Assembly: GCA_959347315.1 (NCBI GenBank)
Contig: OY365813.1
Location: 21,551,772 to 21,615,771 of the forward strand
Direction of reading: 5' to 3'
Length of the DNA: 64,000 nucleotides
Origin: Bimastos eiseni
Taxonomy: Eukaryota > Annelida > Clitellata > Crassiclitellata > Lumbricidae
Shown piece after piece: positions 1 to 10,627 of the stretch. Both the position numbers and the translations under genes were made by a program. Position 1 is the first letter of the stretch. The number at the start of each line of letters is the position of its first letter. Below the pieces are notes generated by a model. That model saw only the letters and a list, made by a program, of their open reading frames with translations. It was not told where the DNA came from and did no database searches.

Positions 1-436
1 GGCTATAAATTAAAATGGATTACAGCCGCTGGTCTCGTACGTCGGCGTACTTGACCGCGGATGGAAGAACAGAGGGCAGGAAGGACAAAAAGAAGACCGG
101 CAGCGATCACCCGGCCGCCCGCCAGCCAACCCGAGGAGTCGCTCCCAAGGTAAACGATCCGGTAGAGTGGGTATGGTTCGAGGCCAGAAGGGTCGGTTCG
201 TGTATGACCTCCATTGATGGCGGTAACAGGTGGTGGACGAGGACATGTTGAGGACAACGAAGGCCAGCAGAAGTAGGAGGGACAGGGAGGAGGAGGAAGT
301 ATGGAGAACGTAACTGGAGAATAACACACTCAGGTATAAGAGCAGACCTAAAATCTGGACTCTATTGGATGATTAAACACTTGCGGCCGACCTCGATCTA
401 TACGTGTATTGGTAGACAGATAGATAAGTATACTGG

Positions 437-552
437 AAAGACAGACAGACAGACAAACAGACAGGCAGAAAGACAGACAAACAGACAGGCAGAAAGACAG
501 ACAAACAGACAGGCAGAAAGACAGACGAACAGACGGACGGACAGACAGTCGG
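437..552. repeat. 24-bp minisatellite built from (GACA)n
   Basis: Three and a half copies of a 24-bp unit beginning GACAGACAAACAGACAGG, with GACA tetramers at both edges. The region 1-436 before it holds no recognised gene or repeat. Confidence 0.88.
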
Positions 553-759
553 TTGATTGGATAAATATAACATTATATATACGATATATTGCTTTTGGTC
601 CAACGTCAACGCATATTGGCATTATCCATTCCACATAGAATTCGATATAAAATATTTTTTTATTAATCCTATCTACATGAAGGTATATATAAAACAAATA
701 TATGTAGACATAGTTATACATAATATATGACTATATGCTTATATATAATGTTTGACATT

Positions 760-760
<1 letters not shown>

Positions 761-839
<79 letters not shown>
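761..839. repeat. (TA)n microsatellite, ~78 bp
   Basis: Uninterrupted AT dinucleotides. The flanks 553-760 and 840-1668 are AT-rich; I see no gene or element in them. Confidence 0.97.
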
Positions 840-842
<3 letters not shown>

Positions 843-1668
843 GACTGGACTGCGCTATTTGTCTGTATATGATGGTTTTAATGAATTGTATTGCAAATAT
901 GTACTGCGTACACAAACGTTGCATACATAATATAGTACACATTACATATACAATTATACATACATGGATTTTATTAATATGGGTCACATATAATGAAAAA
1001 GTTTATTTTATATTTATCGTCCTGCATCTTCTAGTTTCTCGCATTCTGACAAAACCAACGGCAGACAGTAAAAGATGCTTTTGCTTACCAGCATCGGCAC
1101 TCTTTTAAGGAATAAGATAGGCGCTGTATAAAAATCCACACGCTTACGTACAGACGCACTGGGTGATCGGTTGACTATAGGCTGCATAGGCATACCTGAA
1201 TTGAAGGTGCTCTCGCCCGCAGTTATTGCATACCTTCATCGGGCCTACGTGCCTGAGATTATTTTTTTCTCTCAGACTAATTTAAGTGAGCGGTCTGTAG
1301 ACCTGTTTGACCTTGTGTATGCGGTACTAGGTCCAACATCTGGCCGGGAATTTGAGACATTGTAGTTTGTTCTCTTTGTATTCGGAGTTTATCCCGTTAG
1401 ATAGGCCTCGTGGTAGATATAATGTATGCGTCGGTCTACATTAATGACCGTATAGGAGGAATTTAATATTCTTGGATTTTTATAGGCTAGTTTTTACGTT
1501 GTTAAAGCGTGTGATTAATATGTGCTAGATAGACAATTTGAATGAGGATGTCGCAAGAGTGGGATTTAGGCATTGAGAGGAGGTGTGCTGGACAGGACTA
1601 ATGACCGAAGACAATGGCGGTCAGGACTAATTACCGAGGACAAAGGAGGTCAAATGACTGGCGTTAGG

Positions 1669-1820
1669 AACTGATGATGATAGTGATGATGGCTATCATG
1701 GTCAAGATGATTATGTTGTTGATAATCATGATGATGATGACAATGATGATAAAGGTGACGATGACGATGAGGAGGAGGATAATGTTTATGATGATGATGA
1801 TGATGATGATGATGAGGATG

Positions 1821-1910
<90 letters not shown>

Positions 1911-2345
1911 CTGGATTTATGAGGATTATGCTGATGATGATCATGATCGTGATAATCATTATCACAATGAAGAAGAAGATAAAAAGGATAATGTTCATGA
2001 TGATCATGCTGATTATGATAATTATTATCATTGTATTAATGACGATGATGACAATAGTCTTGATCGTTATGATGATTCGTGTCAGCACAGTCTTCCTTGT
2101 CTCTTCTAGTGTGTCCGTTCGTCTGTCTCCGTCTGTTTCTCTGTCTCTTCTCCTCCTGGTTTTTTTCTATCTCTCCATCCTCTTGCATCTGTCTCCATCT
2201 GTGTGTTTTTCTCCCTAGCTCTGCTCCCTTCCATTCCTCTAAATCTTTTTCTTCTCTAGCTCTCTCAGTATCTCTCTCTGTCTCTATGTGCGTGTGTGTT
2301 TGTCGGTCGGCTTGTCTGTCTGTATGTCTCTCTCTCCCCGTGTAT
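1669..2345. repeat. (ATG)n triplet array followed by a CT/GT-rich tract
   Basis: 1669-2075 is GAT/ATG triplet DNA, with a pure run at 1816-1912; 2085-2345 is interrupted CTCT/GTCT. Long Met, Ser or Ile runs translated from it are artefacts. Confidence 0.92.
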
Positions 2346-2689
2346 ACCACTTCGCAGAAAATATAAATATTTATTTTCATCAAGGAAGTTGAAACTGCTG
2401 AAGCCGTTTACTCATCAATGCTTGCATATACTCTGGCTATATGGAATTTGAGGCCGTTAAAGCATGTACTATTTCAGGTAGTGACTGTAAAAAACCGACC
2501 GACTGATACTAACTAATACTAACTAGCACTACTAACTTGAGGTAGTAGACAGTGACTATATAATAATTAGTACCAGATACCAACTGGAGTTATTAGATAA
2601 TATCTATACTAACTGGTATCAGTTACCAACTCAGTCAATCAATGAAACTTAATGCTATATTATGACAAGTGTTCAGAGTTGTTCAGAAG

Positions 2690-3185
2690 ATGTTTAGTCT
2701 GTGTTAAAACCGCTGCAAGTTAACCTGTAATGCTTAATAGACCAACTCTCCTAGCTCCTCTTACAGGCTACGGCTACGTTGATGTCCACTACTAAAACCA
2801 AACTCATTTCACAAGTCCACAACTCATGCACTAAAGAATTTCTGCCCAAATGTTCCTTTCGAGCTTCGGTTTCTAAAATAATTTAAGAAAACTTAAAATG
2901 TCCCAGAGTTGCCTTGTTTGTGCTAATTCATAAATCTATCGGAGTGCACTGCCTCTTGCCCAGTGATAATCTTTGTAGGGCTCAATTAGTTCTCTTCTGC
3001 TCCTCCTTCTCTCAAATGTTGTCCACACTTCTCCAGCCTTTTATATTAGACTTTTGCACTTTCTGAAACTTTTCCATATCTCGTCTGAGGAAGGGACTCA
3101 ATGCATGAACTGAGTATTCCAACTGTGGCCTAACCTGTGACTTGAATAGCCTCCGCGTTGTATCCTTGTCTCTGGTGACCTTCTC
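2690..3185 (-). pseudogene. Decayed LINE reverse transcriptase C-terminal fragment
   Basis: Minus-strand translation from 3185 downwards reads RRLFKSQVRPQLEYSVHAL then SPFLRRDMEKFQKVQKS, the 'VRPxLEYa..W.P....D...iE.VQ' block after the RT active site in many LINEs. Stops and frame changes follow, with weak similarity to the usual 'FF..R.V..WN.LP' end. Too broken to give a long open frame. Confidence 0.7.
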
Positions 3186-3229
3186 CTTCTTATCATGATG
3201 ACGTCTAAAATTGAAGTAGTTTTTATTGC

Positions 3230-3650
3230 TGCTGATTGTTGATGATGATAATGATGATGATGGTGATGGTGATGATGATGGTAATGGTGATGGTGATGAT
3301 GATGATTATGATGATGAGGACGATGATGATGATGAGGATTAGGATGATGATGATGATGAAAATAATGATAATGATGATGATGATGATAATGATGATGATG
3401 ATGATGTTGATGATGACGACGACGACGACGATGATGATGATGATGCTAATGCTAATGTTGATTTGATGCCGATGTAGATGATGATGATAATAATGGTGAT
3501 GATAATGATGACAATGACGAAGAATGTTGTGATGATGGTGATGATGATGACGACGATAATGTTGGTGTAGATGATGATGATGATGTAGATGTAGATGATG
3601 AGGATGATGATTGGAAGAAGGATGATGCTGGTGATGGGCGGTCTGTGAAG
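3230..3650. repeat. Degenerate (GAT)n triplet array
   Basis: GATGATGAT with many GGT, AAT and GAC variants over about 420 bp. Not coding. Confidence 0.9.
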
Positions 3651-5750
3651 ATACCTACATAGCAATCACGCCTTCTAATCTATTTTCCAACAGTCGTCTA
3701 GACTATGGCCGCAGAGCGAATTACCATCGAGAGCCACGAAGCAGATCGCCTCAGTTTAGTCCGAAATAAATTAATAATTAAATTTGTAGACTGGGTCAAA
3801 ACTTTTAGCCTGAGCCTAAAGTTTTTAGGCAGGGTCTAAAGTGTTTAGGCCGCCGGTCTTGGGCTGTTGGGCTAGGTTTAGAGCAGTTAGCCTGGGTCTA
3901 GATATCGCTGTTCCACATCTAGAACAAACGCCAGGTAGCCTGCATCATTGCGTAACAGTTTCTAAATCCCCTAGAGTATATATTTCGTCGATGCTCTAGC
4001 AACTGCATACCGCTCAGTCTACGTGCTTTGGTCGGGTCGACTTTTTTCTAGCTGATTCTCTGCAGTCTAGACAGCTGGGCGAAACACAGACGATGGCTAT
4101 AGCTGCGGCTATATGTTTACAATCGGGTCGATGCATATTATTACTGGAGAAGGTTAGACTACTCTTTCCATTGCGATAGGTACGTGTGCGTTAGCGTGCG
4201 TCTGTGGTAGAGCCAGACGATGAAGAATTTTATTGGTGTTCATACCGGACACTTTTAGTTTCTGCTAGTGTCGAAGATATTATGGTAGAATTTCTTATTC
4301 GTCGCTGAACGTAAGGGAAAGATTATTTCGATCTTGAGACGAAGATACTGAGTGAGTATACTTACGGAATTTGTGCGGATGTATGAGTGGGCGAATGAAC
4401 GCTACTTAAACTGTTATTTTCGTAATTTTTACCTGTTGTCTGCGAAATCGGTTAAGCTTTATTCTGCGAAGTTGCACTTGTAGGAAATGGTATACGTTAA
4501 AACGCTTTGTAGGATTTTAGAGTTTGGAGCATAGTGTTATGGATGGAAAGTTCATTCATTCGATAGAGGTTGAAGTAATCGACTGAAAAGTTGAGGTTTT
4601 ACTCTTCGTATCCTAGCCGCTTGTTTCATTTTCGCTTCAATTTTAATGGATCCACATACTCTACAAGTCGTATATTTGAACGGATATATTCATAGAATAC
4701 CAAAAAGTAATGAAATGCGATATTTGTTCATATTATATTTTGAATGTCAATAGAAATGTAAGCAATTAAGAACCGTTGTTATTCTGAGAAATTGCGATTA
4801 CTAGTGAGAAAAATGTTCGATGCTCAAATGATGATATCGAAACTGAAAATTTACATTGTCTTTAAAACAATGGGCAGCAACTGCAAGACGTTTTCGTTGA
4901 TTTAAAATGAGTCCATATGTTTTATTATGTAGTTCTACGATTGTTGAGTTGATATAATTCTGTATTTCCAACTTGTAGATTTCGTGTAATATTACTCAGT
5001 TTAAATAATCAATTTAACAGCCTGTAAACGAGCTTTCAATTGTATGGGTCAAATATTTATCTCTGTTATGGCAATCTGATTTAGTTCTTTAATTTTTATG
5101 TCCTCTGACAACTCATCTTACTGGACAGACAGGTCGTGTCAAGAGCTGCAAAGTTTTCATTAAGGATAAAGATAATTTTATATGTATGATTGTATGCTCG
5201 TATGTATGCATAATTGCATGCATTGATTTATGTGCGCATGTATGTCATTTCTTGCCACCTGTTTCTCAACAAAACAATCATCTGTACAGCAAGCACTCCT
5301 CGCTGTTGAAACAAACATGCAATTTATCATTGACTGCCAACCTTGAATCTACTTGACTGCTACCCTGTCATCTACTTGGCACAAAAATTGCTCTGACTCA
5401 CCTCATCATACCTTGGCTATCATTTTTATCATGGTTAGATAACCTACTTTAACCATGATTATTGATTAACTTATCGTTACCTTTACTTACCTGGCCGTAT
5501 TTTTATTCACTATTGCTAACTTTCAATTAACTTACCCTGACTTACTGTGACACCGTCTCAACTTACCCTGCTGTATCTATCGTATACCTCTCCCATCCTA
5601 CCCGATTCGAATTTAACTGTCGGCAGCCATGCAATGCGTCCATTACATCATACGCCAATCTATCGATCAATCAATCCACCAACCAACCAATCAGTCAATC
5701 ATCATGAGACTTGATATATATATATATATTCTATATTAATGTCTAAATAA
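3651..5750. other. Stretch without recognised gene
   Basis: About 2.1 kb of AT-rich sequence. The only structure seen is at 3785-3905, where a degenerate ~24-bp motif with TTTAGGC or its relatives recurs about five times, and CAAT-rich tetramers near 5660-5700. Confidence 0.6.
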
Positions 5751-5769
5751 ATACACACACGTGTTGCAT

Positions 5770-6165
5770 TCAGATGTACCTAGGGTTATTTATTCTTGTT
5801 GACAGACGAATGGCCGTGTGATCAGTCAATTCGACGACGTTGAGAATAATCGTGTGATTCAATGTACATTCTTCATCAAAGTATACTGCCCTCAACTCAG
5901 AGTTCGTCCTTATCTGGACGTTATCTTCGTCCGCGTAAATAAGAACCATCGTGTTCAGGTATTGTATTGTGTCGTGTTTATGCATTTATACAGCGCGTCT
6001 AACAGTTTCCAGACGTTGCGGTCTAGTATTCCGCCAAGGCCTCACGATTGGTCGTATAGGAATGCTGGATTCAAGTCCACTCGTTTCCACTCACGTTTTC
6101 CCTGAGACCTTAACCTGTGTGTGCCAGACGAAGCACAGGCTAGGATCTTAGGAAGGCAGTGCCTG
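5770..6165. other. Overlapping open frames of unknown nature
   Basis: A minus frame (5770-5985, 71 codons) and a plus frame (5818-6105) overlap. Neither shows a family motif, start context or clear splice sites. Listed only because composition is less biased than around it; probably a remnant. Confidence 0.15.
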
Positions 6166-6396
6166 GACCATCGTCATCACGGGAAATTTCACATTAAGAT
6201 AGGTTTTCTTCATTTAAAGTGGCAATTAGAACTATATGCATAATCTTAAGTCGGTCATCAATATAGAAATACAGGTCTATATAATATGTACACTAATAAA
6301 AATATACAACCTAGCATATATAATTTATGTAAGTATAAATATGTAAGTATTCATTTGCATATAATTTTGTATCTATACATACATAGATACTTCTAT

Positions 6397-6742
6397 CCTT
6401 GATTCCCAACCTTTATTGGCTTGCGGTACACTAAGAAAGAATTAAACTTTTCGCGGCACACTCAGTAATACTTGTCTTTTAAATCTTTTTCACTGTTATC
6501 TAATAATATTCAAATTTTAATATTCTAATTGTGTAATAATAAAGCTTAGACTTTAGAAGTTTATGACAAAGTAGAAAAATTATATCAATTGAACAGAATT
6601 ATTTTTTAAACCGTTATATCTCTATTGTAGATTTATGTTTTTAATCAATGCTAATTAATAACATATTAGAATTTTCAGTGGCACACTTGCAAGGTTCTTG
6701 CGGCACACAAAGTTGCCGAGGCACACAGGTTGGGAATCACTT
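6397..6742. mobile_element. hAT-like MITE, ~345 bp
   Basis: Ends are inverted: TTGATTCCCAACCTTTATTG on the left and, reversed, GTGATTCCCAACCTGTGTGC on the right, with GCGGCACAC motifs inside both. The interior is AT-rich without a gene. No clean target duplication was found. Confidence 0.6.
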
Positions 6743-7574
6743 AGGCCTACTTATATACACACCTGTACATATTTACTAGGAACCGGCTAATCACAAATCG
6801 GGGCTAGGCCCTAAAGTTTCGAATTAGAATCGCAACTCAAATCAAATCAATGGTTACGAGTTTAATAATTATGTGATGTGTACTTAATAGCACAGACATA
6901 CAACAAAAGGCCAGCACAGTTATCACTATACATGTAACAATGTTGGTAACATTTACCAATGTCTGGTAACATTTCTGCAGTGTATTATCGCTCAAACTAA
7001 TAACTAAATTCGTTAACAGAATTAAAATAAATAAGAAATAATTTGTTTCATGAAACCAATAATGTTCTGATCTGGATCCGTGTTCATTAAATTGTGTCAC
7101 TAAACTTTAATAGATAAATCACACGTTTACTACGACATTTTGATAGCTACAATTCAGTCATTCATTCATAGCGAAGTTTCAATTTAGTAGCGGAGCTTTT
7201 GGGGCCGTTTACATATTATATAACGCATAAAATCTCAATTTTTGACCCACCCTCCTACCCCTAATAACGTTATATAATAGCAGCTCTGACCTCCGCCCCT
7301 ATATTATATAACCGACATGCTACTACTCCTCTACCCCACCCCAGTCTATAAGCATGTTAAAGGACATAATTGTACTGCACAATTTGAAACTTTTATAAAA
7401 ACACCATTTTTGTTTCCCTCCTGTTTTGCACTAGAAATGAGGATTACAATATCACACAGAATCGACTGGTTAAATATTGGAGATTAGGTTAGATTGTTAA
7501 ATTAATGAAAAAATTAAATTAATGTTAAACTAGTACTAAAGAAGTGTAAAAATTATTAGTTTTATCAAACATAT

Positions 7575-7640
7575 TGCGTACCACTGATCAGTGCTTCGCG
7601 GACTATCAGTGGTCTGTGGACCACGACTTTAAGAACCACC
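7575..7640. mobile_element. hAT-like terminal remnant
   Basis: On the minus strand it reads GTGGTTCTTAAAGTCGTGGT then CCACAGACCACTGATAG, like the 'GTGGTTCT..AA...GTGGTCC.CGGACCAC' ends of hAT MITEs. Only one end is visible. Confidence 0.35.
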
Positions 7641-7733
7641 ACAATAGATTATAATAACAACAATTACACTATAGCGACACCTATTTAAAACTTGTTGCAT
7701 AGATAGTGGTGTCTTCCATTTGCCCATTAACAG

Positions 7734-7930
7734 TTGCACAAAGCAAGGAAAGCTGATTTAAGTTTGTTGTTTTTGGAAGAAGCTGATTCTTTAACTGGGA
7801 CTCTGTTTAACCACGTTAGTTACTATTTCAGAAATGTGAGAGATCAACGTGAGAAGAAACCTCAAATAATTATATCGTCAAGGGTAGTCTATGTCCCAAT
7901 AGTTCATAGACTTGGGACTGAAGATATACG
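7734..7930 (+). other. Possible unassigned exon ending at a consensus donor
   Basis: An open frame ends exactly at ATACG|GTGAGTATAA, a consensus splice donor whose TGA is the frame's stop. The peptide (ADLSLLFLEEADSLTGTLF and on) matches no family I know. It could be an exon of an unseen gene or a chance frame; no partner exon was found. Confidence 0.2.
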
Positions 7931-8024
7931 GTGAGTATAATAACAACTAAATTAGGCTTAATTGGTAGATTTTTGAGCCCCTGAATAGTAATTTTGTTTA
8001 AAAAGGCGATATAGAAATTGGATT

Positions 8025-8215
8025 GATTGATCGGTTGATTGTGGTTGGTTGATTGATTTGTTGAAGGATTGATTGAATTATTGATTGACTGATTGAATTA
8101 TTCGTTGATTGATTGAATGATTAAATTATTGATTGACTGATTGAATTATTCGTTGAGTGATTGACTGATTGAATGATTGATTGACTGATTGATTGACTGA
8201 TTGATTGATTTAACC
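8025..8215. repeat. (TTGA)n-type tetramer repeat
   Basis: GATTGATTGAATTATTGATTGACT-like units in a 190-bp block. 6743-8024, apart from the hAT-like end, has no recognised content. Confidence 0.85.
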
Positions 8216-8225
8216 TATCAGATCT

Positions 8226-8268
8226 AATCTGCTACAGTCTTTTATAGCGTACAAGACTGTAGCAGATT
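8226..8268. repeat. Perfect 16-bp inverted repeat flanked by inverted (TTGA)n
   Basis: AATCTGCTACAGTCTT at 8226-8241 and its reverse complement at 8253-8268. On the left a GATTGATT array precedes it and on the right CAATCAATCAAT follows, so the symmetry extends loosely outward. Confidence 0.8.
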
Positions 8269-8399
8269 CAATCAATCAATGCATGCTATATTATAGCGTG
8301 AAACCTTGTAACGTGCCACAGAAGTAGCAGAAGATGGCTTGTTTGAACACCAGAATATTTTATGAATTCCTGGTCGGCCATTAAAGTTTAATGTTCACG

Positions 8400-8535
8400 T
8401 GGATGCCACAAAAATAAATCCACTGCTTGCACTCTAGCGGTGCCAGTTCCATGACTGGATAGAGGAGGAGGGCAACGCTAATGATATGTGTTATCGCATA
8501 GTGTCGTTACATTGGATACTATACATAAGTATAAG
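8400..8535 (+). repeat. Dispersed repeat family A, copy 1
   Basis: Contains CCACTGCTTGCACTCTAG, CTGGATAGAGGAGGAGGG and CATAGTGTCGTTAC in order. Related copies with the same order lie at 43235-43340 and 55490-55565, and an inverted one at 34385-34440. The GTCGTTA end resembles the 3' end of the full-length LINE. Confidence 0.6.
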
Positions 8536-8579
8536 TCTCAGTTGTAAAGTTCTAGGCTACTTTGAAAGTCTCTTTGACA

Positions 8580-8745
8580 GGAACCTTTTACAAATCCATG
8601 CGTGTATCTGTTAAAACGGTCTCTTTTTGGTCTTTCACTCTCTTCGTAGGGTACCATCTGATGTTTTTCATCGACGCCTTAAGCGTGTTCTTTTTTGCTC
8701 GGGCTTGGATCGAGAGCGCCTCTAAATAAGCTTAGTCGTCTTGGA
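8580..8745 (+). pseudogene. LINE 3' end remnant
   Basis: Contains a short 'F-x-R-R-L-K' like peptide (FHRRLKRVLF in one frame) followed by GAGCGCCTCTAAATAAGC, the same order as the better LINE ends at 63040-63215 and 29885-30100. It lies downstream of GPCR1 in its 3' flank, in opposite orientation. Confidence 0.4.
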
Positions 8746-8882
8746 GAGGTGCTACATCAAATTCAGAGATAGATCAGATTCGATTAGAAAAGTTTTGCAG
8801 TTTTTCTGAATTGTTTAATTTTCTAACTGTCTTGTCATCACTTCATACAACCGTCTACGATTTATTTTCTTAAAGTTCGGCA

Positions 8883-9540
8883 TCACCGAAAGTACCGAAC
8901 TTTCCCGAACATGCTCTTGAACGCCAAACGGAAGTCATTGGAGCCAACGGCGTAAAGAAACGGATTGACAGCCGAATTAAAGTAACTGAGGATGCTCGTT
9001 GCGAGATACCAACCGAACACGACATCGCCGACCATACAGAAGGCCATTACGCTTTGGGTGATGCAGTAGGGCAGCCAAAGGATCAGGTAGGCACCGACGA
9101 CGTAACACAGGCTACGAAATATCTTCTTCACATCCGTTGGCCTTTGAACTGCAGAGGTTGCCGCTGCGTGACCCTTTAGGGACCCGGAAGTGCCTTGGTG
9201 GTCTGTGGTGACCACGTCGGAAATCTGTAAAGTGGGGTCCAGTGTCCGTAACGCAATTGATTTTACTGCAGTTGCATGTGCTACTGTCGTCGATGTTGTG
9301 TTAGTACTGGCAGACCTCGCGAGAGGCCTGATAGACGCCTTGGATCGCCGAACGGCGCAGTAGATCTTGGCGTTGCAGGCGACCATCAAGATGATCGGAA
9401 TTGGGTAACCGATTGTCATGTAGAAGACGCCAAAACGTAGATCGTGGACCGTGTGGAAGATGCAAACTCCTGGTCGGTCGTTGCTGTGCTTGATGCGATC
9501 GAGGATGAGGACTGGGAGCCAGGTTACGAAGAAAGACAAC
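8883..9540 (-). CDS. GPCR1 exon 2 (TM4-TM7 and C-terminus)
   Basis: Acceptor TTTCACAG|G; the first base completes the Trp160 codon. Residues 161-378 hold TM4 (FVTWLPVLILDR), an ECL2 Cys (GVCIF), TM5, an intracellular loop 3 of about 100 residues rich in Ser/Thr/Ala, TM6 with LILWLPY (toggle Trp and Pro), and TM7 with SYFNSAVNPFLYA, the N-P-x-x-Y variant. The tail after helix 8 is very short. An AATAAA on the minus strand (8861-8866) lies 17 bases past the stop. It is the most diverged of the four paralogs. The intron side next to the acceptor is a long GA-rich tract on the transcript. Confidence 0.88.
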
Positions 9541-9568
9541 CTGTGAAACACACCCTCTGCCTAACTTA

Positions 9569-9785
9569 ATGAAGTACCATTCTCTCTCTTCTCTCTTTTT
9601 CTTTCTCTCTGTCTGTCTGTCTCTCTTTCTCTCTCTCCTCTTTATCTCTCTCTCTCTTTCTGTCTGTCTCTCTCTGTCTCTCTCCGTCTCTCTCACCGTC
9701 TCTCTCTGTCTCTCTGGCTGCCTGTCTCTCTCACTCTCTTCACTTTCTCTCTCTTCTCTCCCTCTCTCTCTCTCACTCTCTGAGA
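9569..9785. repeat. CT-rich microsatellite in the GPCR1 intron
   Basis: Interrupted (CT)n and CTGT/CTTT runs on the plus strand, so the GPCR1 transcript carries a purine-rich (GA)n stretch beginning about 30 bases upstream of the 3' splice site. The long open frames seen here on both strands are low-complexity and not coding. The rest of the intron (9786-10148) holds imperfect 'taattac' repeats and nothing else recognised. Confidence 0.85.
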
Positions 9786-10148
9786 TGATGCTTGTCCAGT
9801 GCTTTCTCTCTCTTTTGAAGCATTTTAAGCAGTTACTACTAACAATATTATTCAAAATTGCAGTAGTGGTTACGAATTGCAGCGGAAGTTACTTATACTC
9901 TAATTTGATACTTCTATCGTAATTGATAATTGTCGGCCTAATGGTCGTAATTACAATTACTAATTACAATAGAAGTCACAAATAATACCACAGGTCACTA
10001 CTTACAATGAAGGCTGCTAATTACAGTAGTAGCCACTAATTAAAATAGAAGTTGCTAATTACATTTAAAGTTACTAATTACAATGCGAATCACATTCCCA
10101 TAAGCAATTCTCATTAAGAATTCCCATTAAGAATTTATCTATACCGAC

Positions 10149-10627
10149 CAGAGAACTGCGATGCACAGCAAAGTCCTTTTCCTCGTATTCAGCCTTCTGT
10201 AGCTATTACTCCAACAGGCAGCCCAGCATCTGTCAATGGAAATTAAGACCATAGTGAGTGCGCTTATCGTCGTCATCCCATAATCCCCTAGGATGTAAAT
10301 GAAGCAGGTGGTGCCGTCCAGCGGCCAGAATCCGAGCTCGTCGTAGACTATGGTCAGCGGAAGAGAGCAGGAGACGCAGAAATCGGCCAACGTCAGGTTC
10401 AGAAGAATGAGGTTGAAGTGTCTCGAACGCAGTTTCGCGTTCAGTCCGAAGGCTACGAAGACTGCGAGGTTCCCGAAAAATCCGATAACCGCTATGATCG
10501 ACAAGACGACCGTGTAGAAGGTAACAAGAACCGGACTGATTGTGGAACCTGTCGACTTGTCGTCAACTCTCCGAAGAGCCGATGATGAGTTGGAGGAATT
10601 AGTATCGTCGTCGACGCTGTTGTTCAT
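10149..10627 (-). CDS. GPCR1 exon 1 (N-terminus to TM4 start), aminergic-like class A receptor
   Basis: Codes residues 1-160 of a predicted 378-aa plasma-membrane receptor of the rhodopsin family; the second exon is 8883-9540. The N-terminus is Asn/Ser-rich with N-glycosylation sequons (NNS, NSS). TM1 has the conserved GN pair (Asn53), TM2 has LNLTLAD (Asp82), Cys108 is the ECL2 disulfide partner, and TM3 carries Asp115 exactly 17 residues before Asp132, the amine-binding 3.32 position. Asp-Tyr at 3.32/3.33 resembles muscarinic and histamine H3 receptors. Oddity: the DRY motif reads D-R-C (132-134). ICL2 ends in NTRKRTL as in the three paralogs. The donor is CTCTG|GTCGGT, leaving TG of the Trp160 codon; the frame stops in the intron. 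The start is the first ATG of the open frame. Ligand and G-protein coupling are unknown. Confidence 0.88.

Noticed and set aside
1674..2383. Met-, Ser- and Ile-rich open frames
   Set aside because: Translations of (ATG)n and CT-rich microsatellites.
9301..9922. Frames with Arg/Glu or Ser/Leu repeats in the GPCR1 intron
   Set aside because: They arise from the CT microsatellite and from the GPCR1 exon in another frame.
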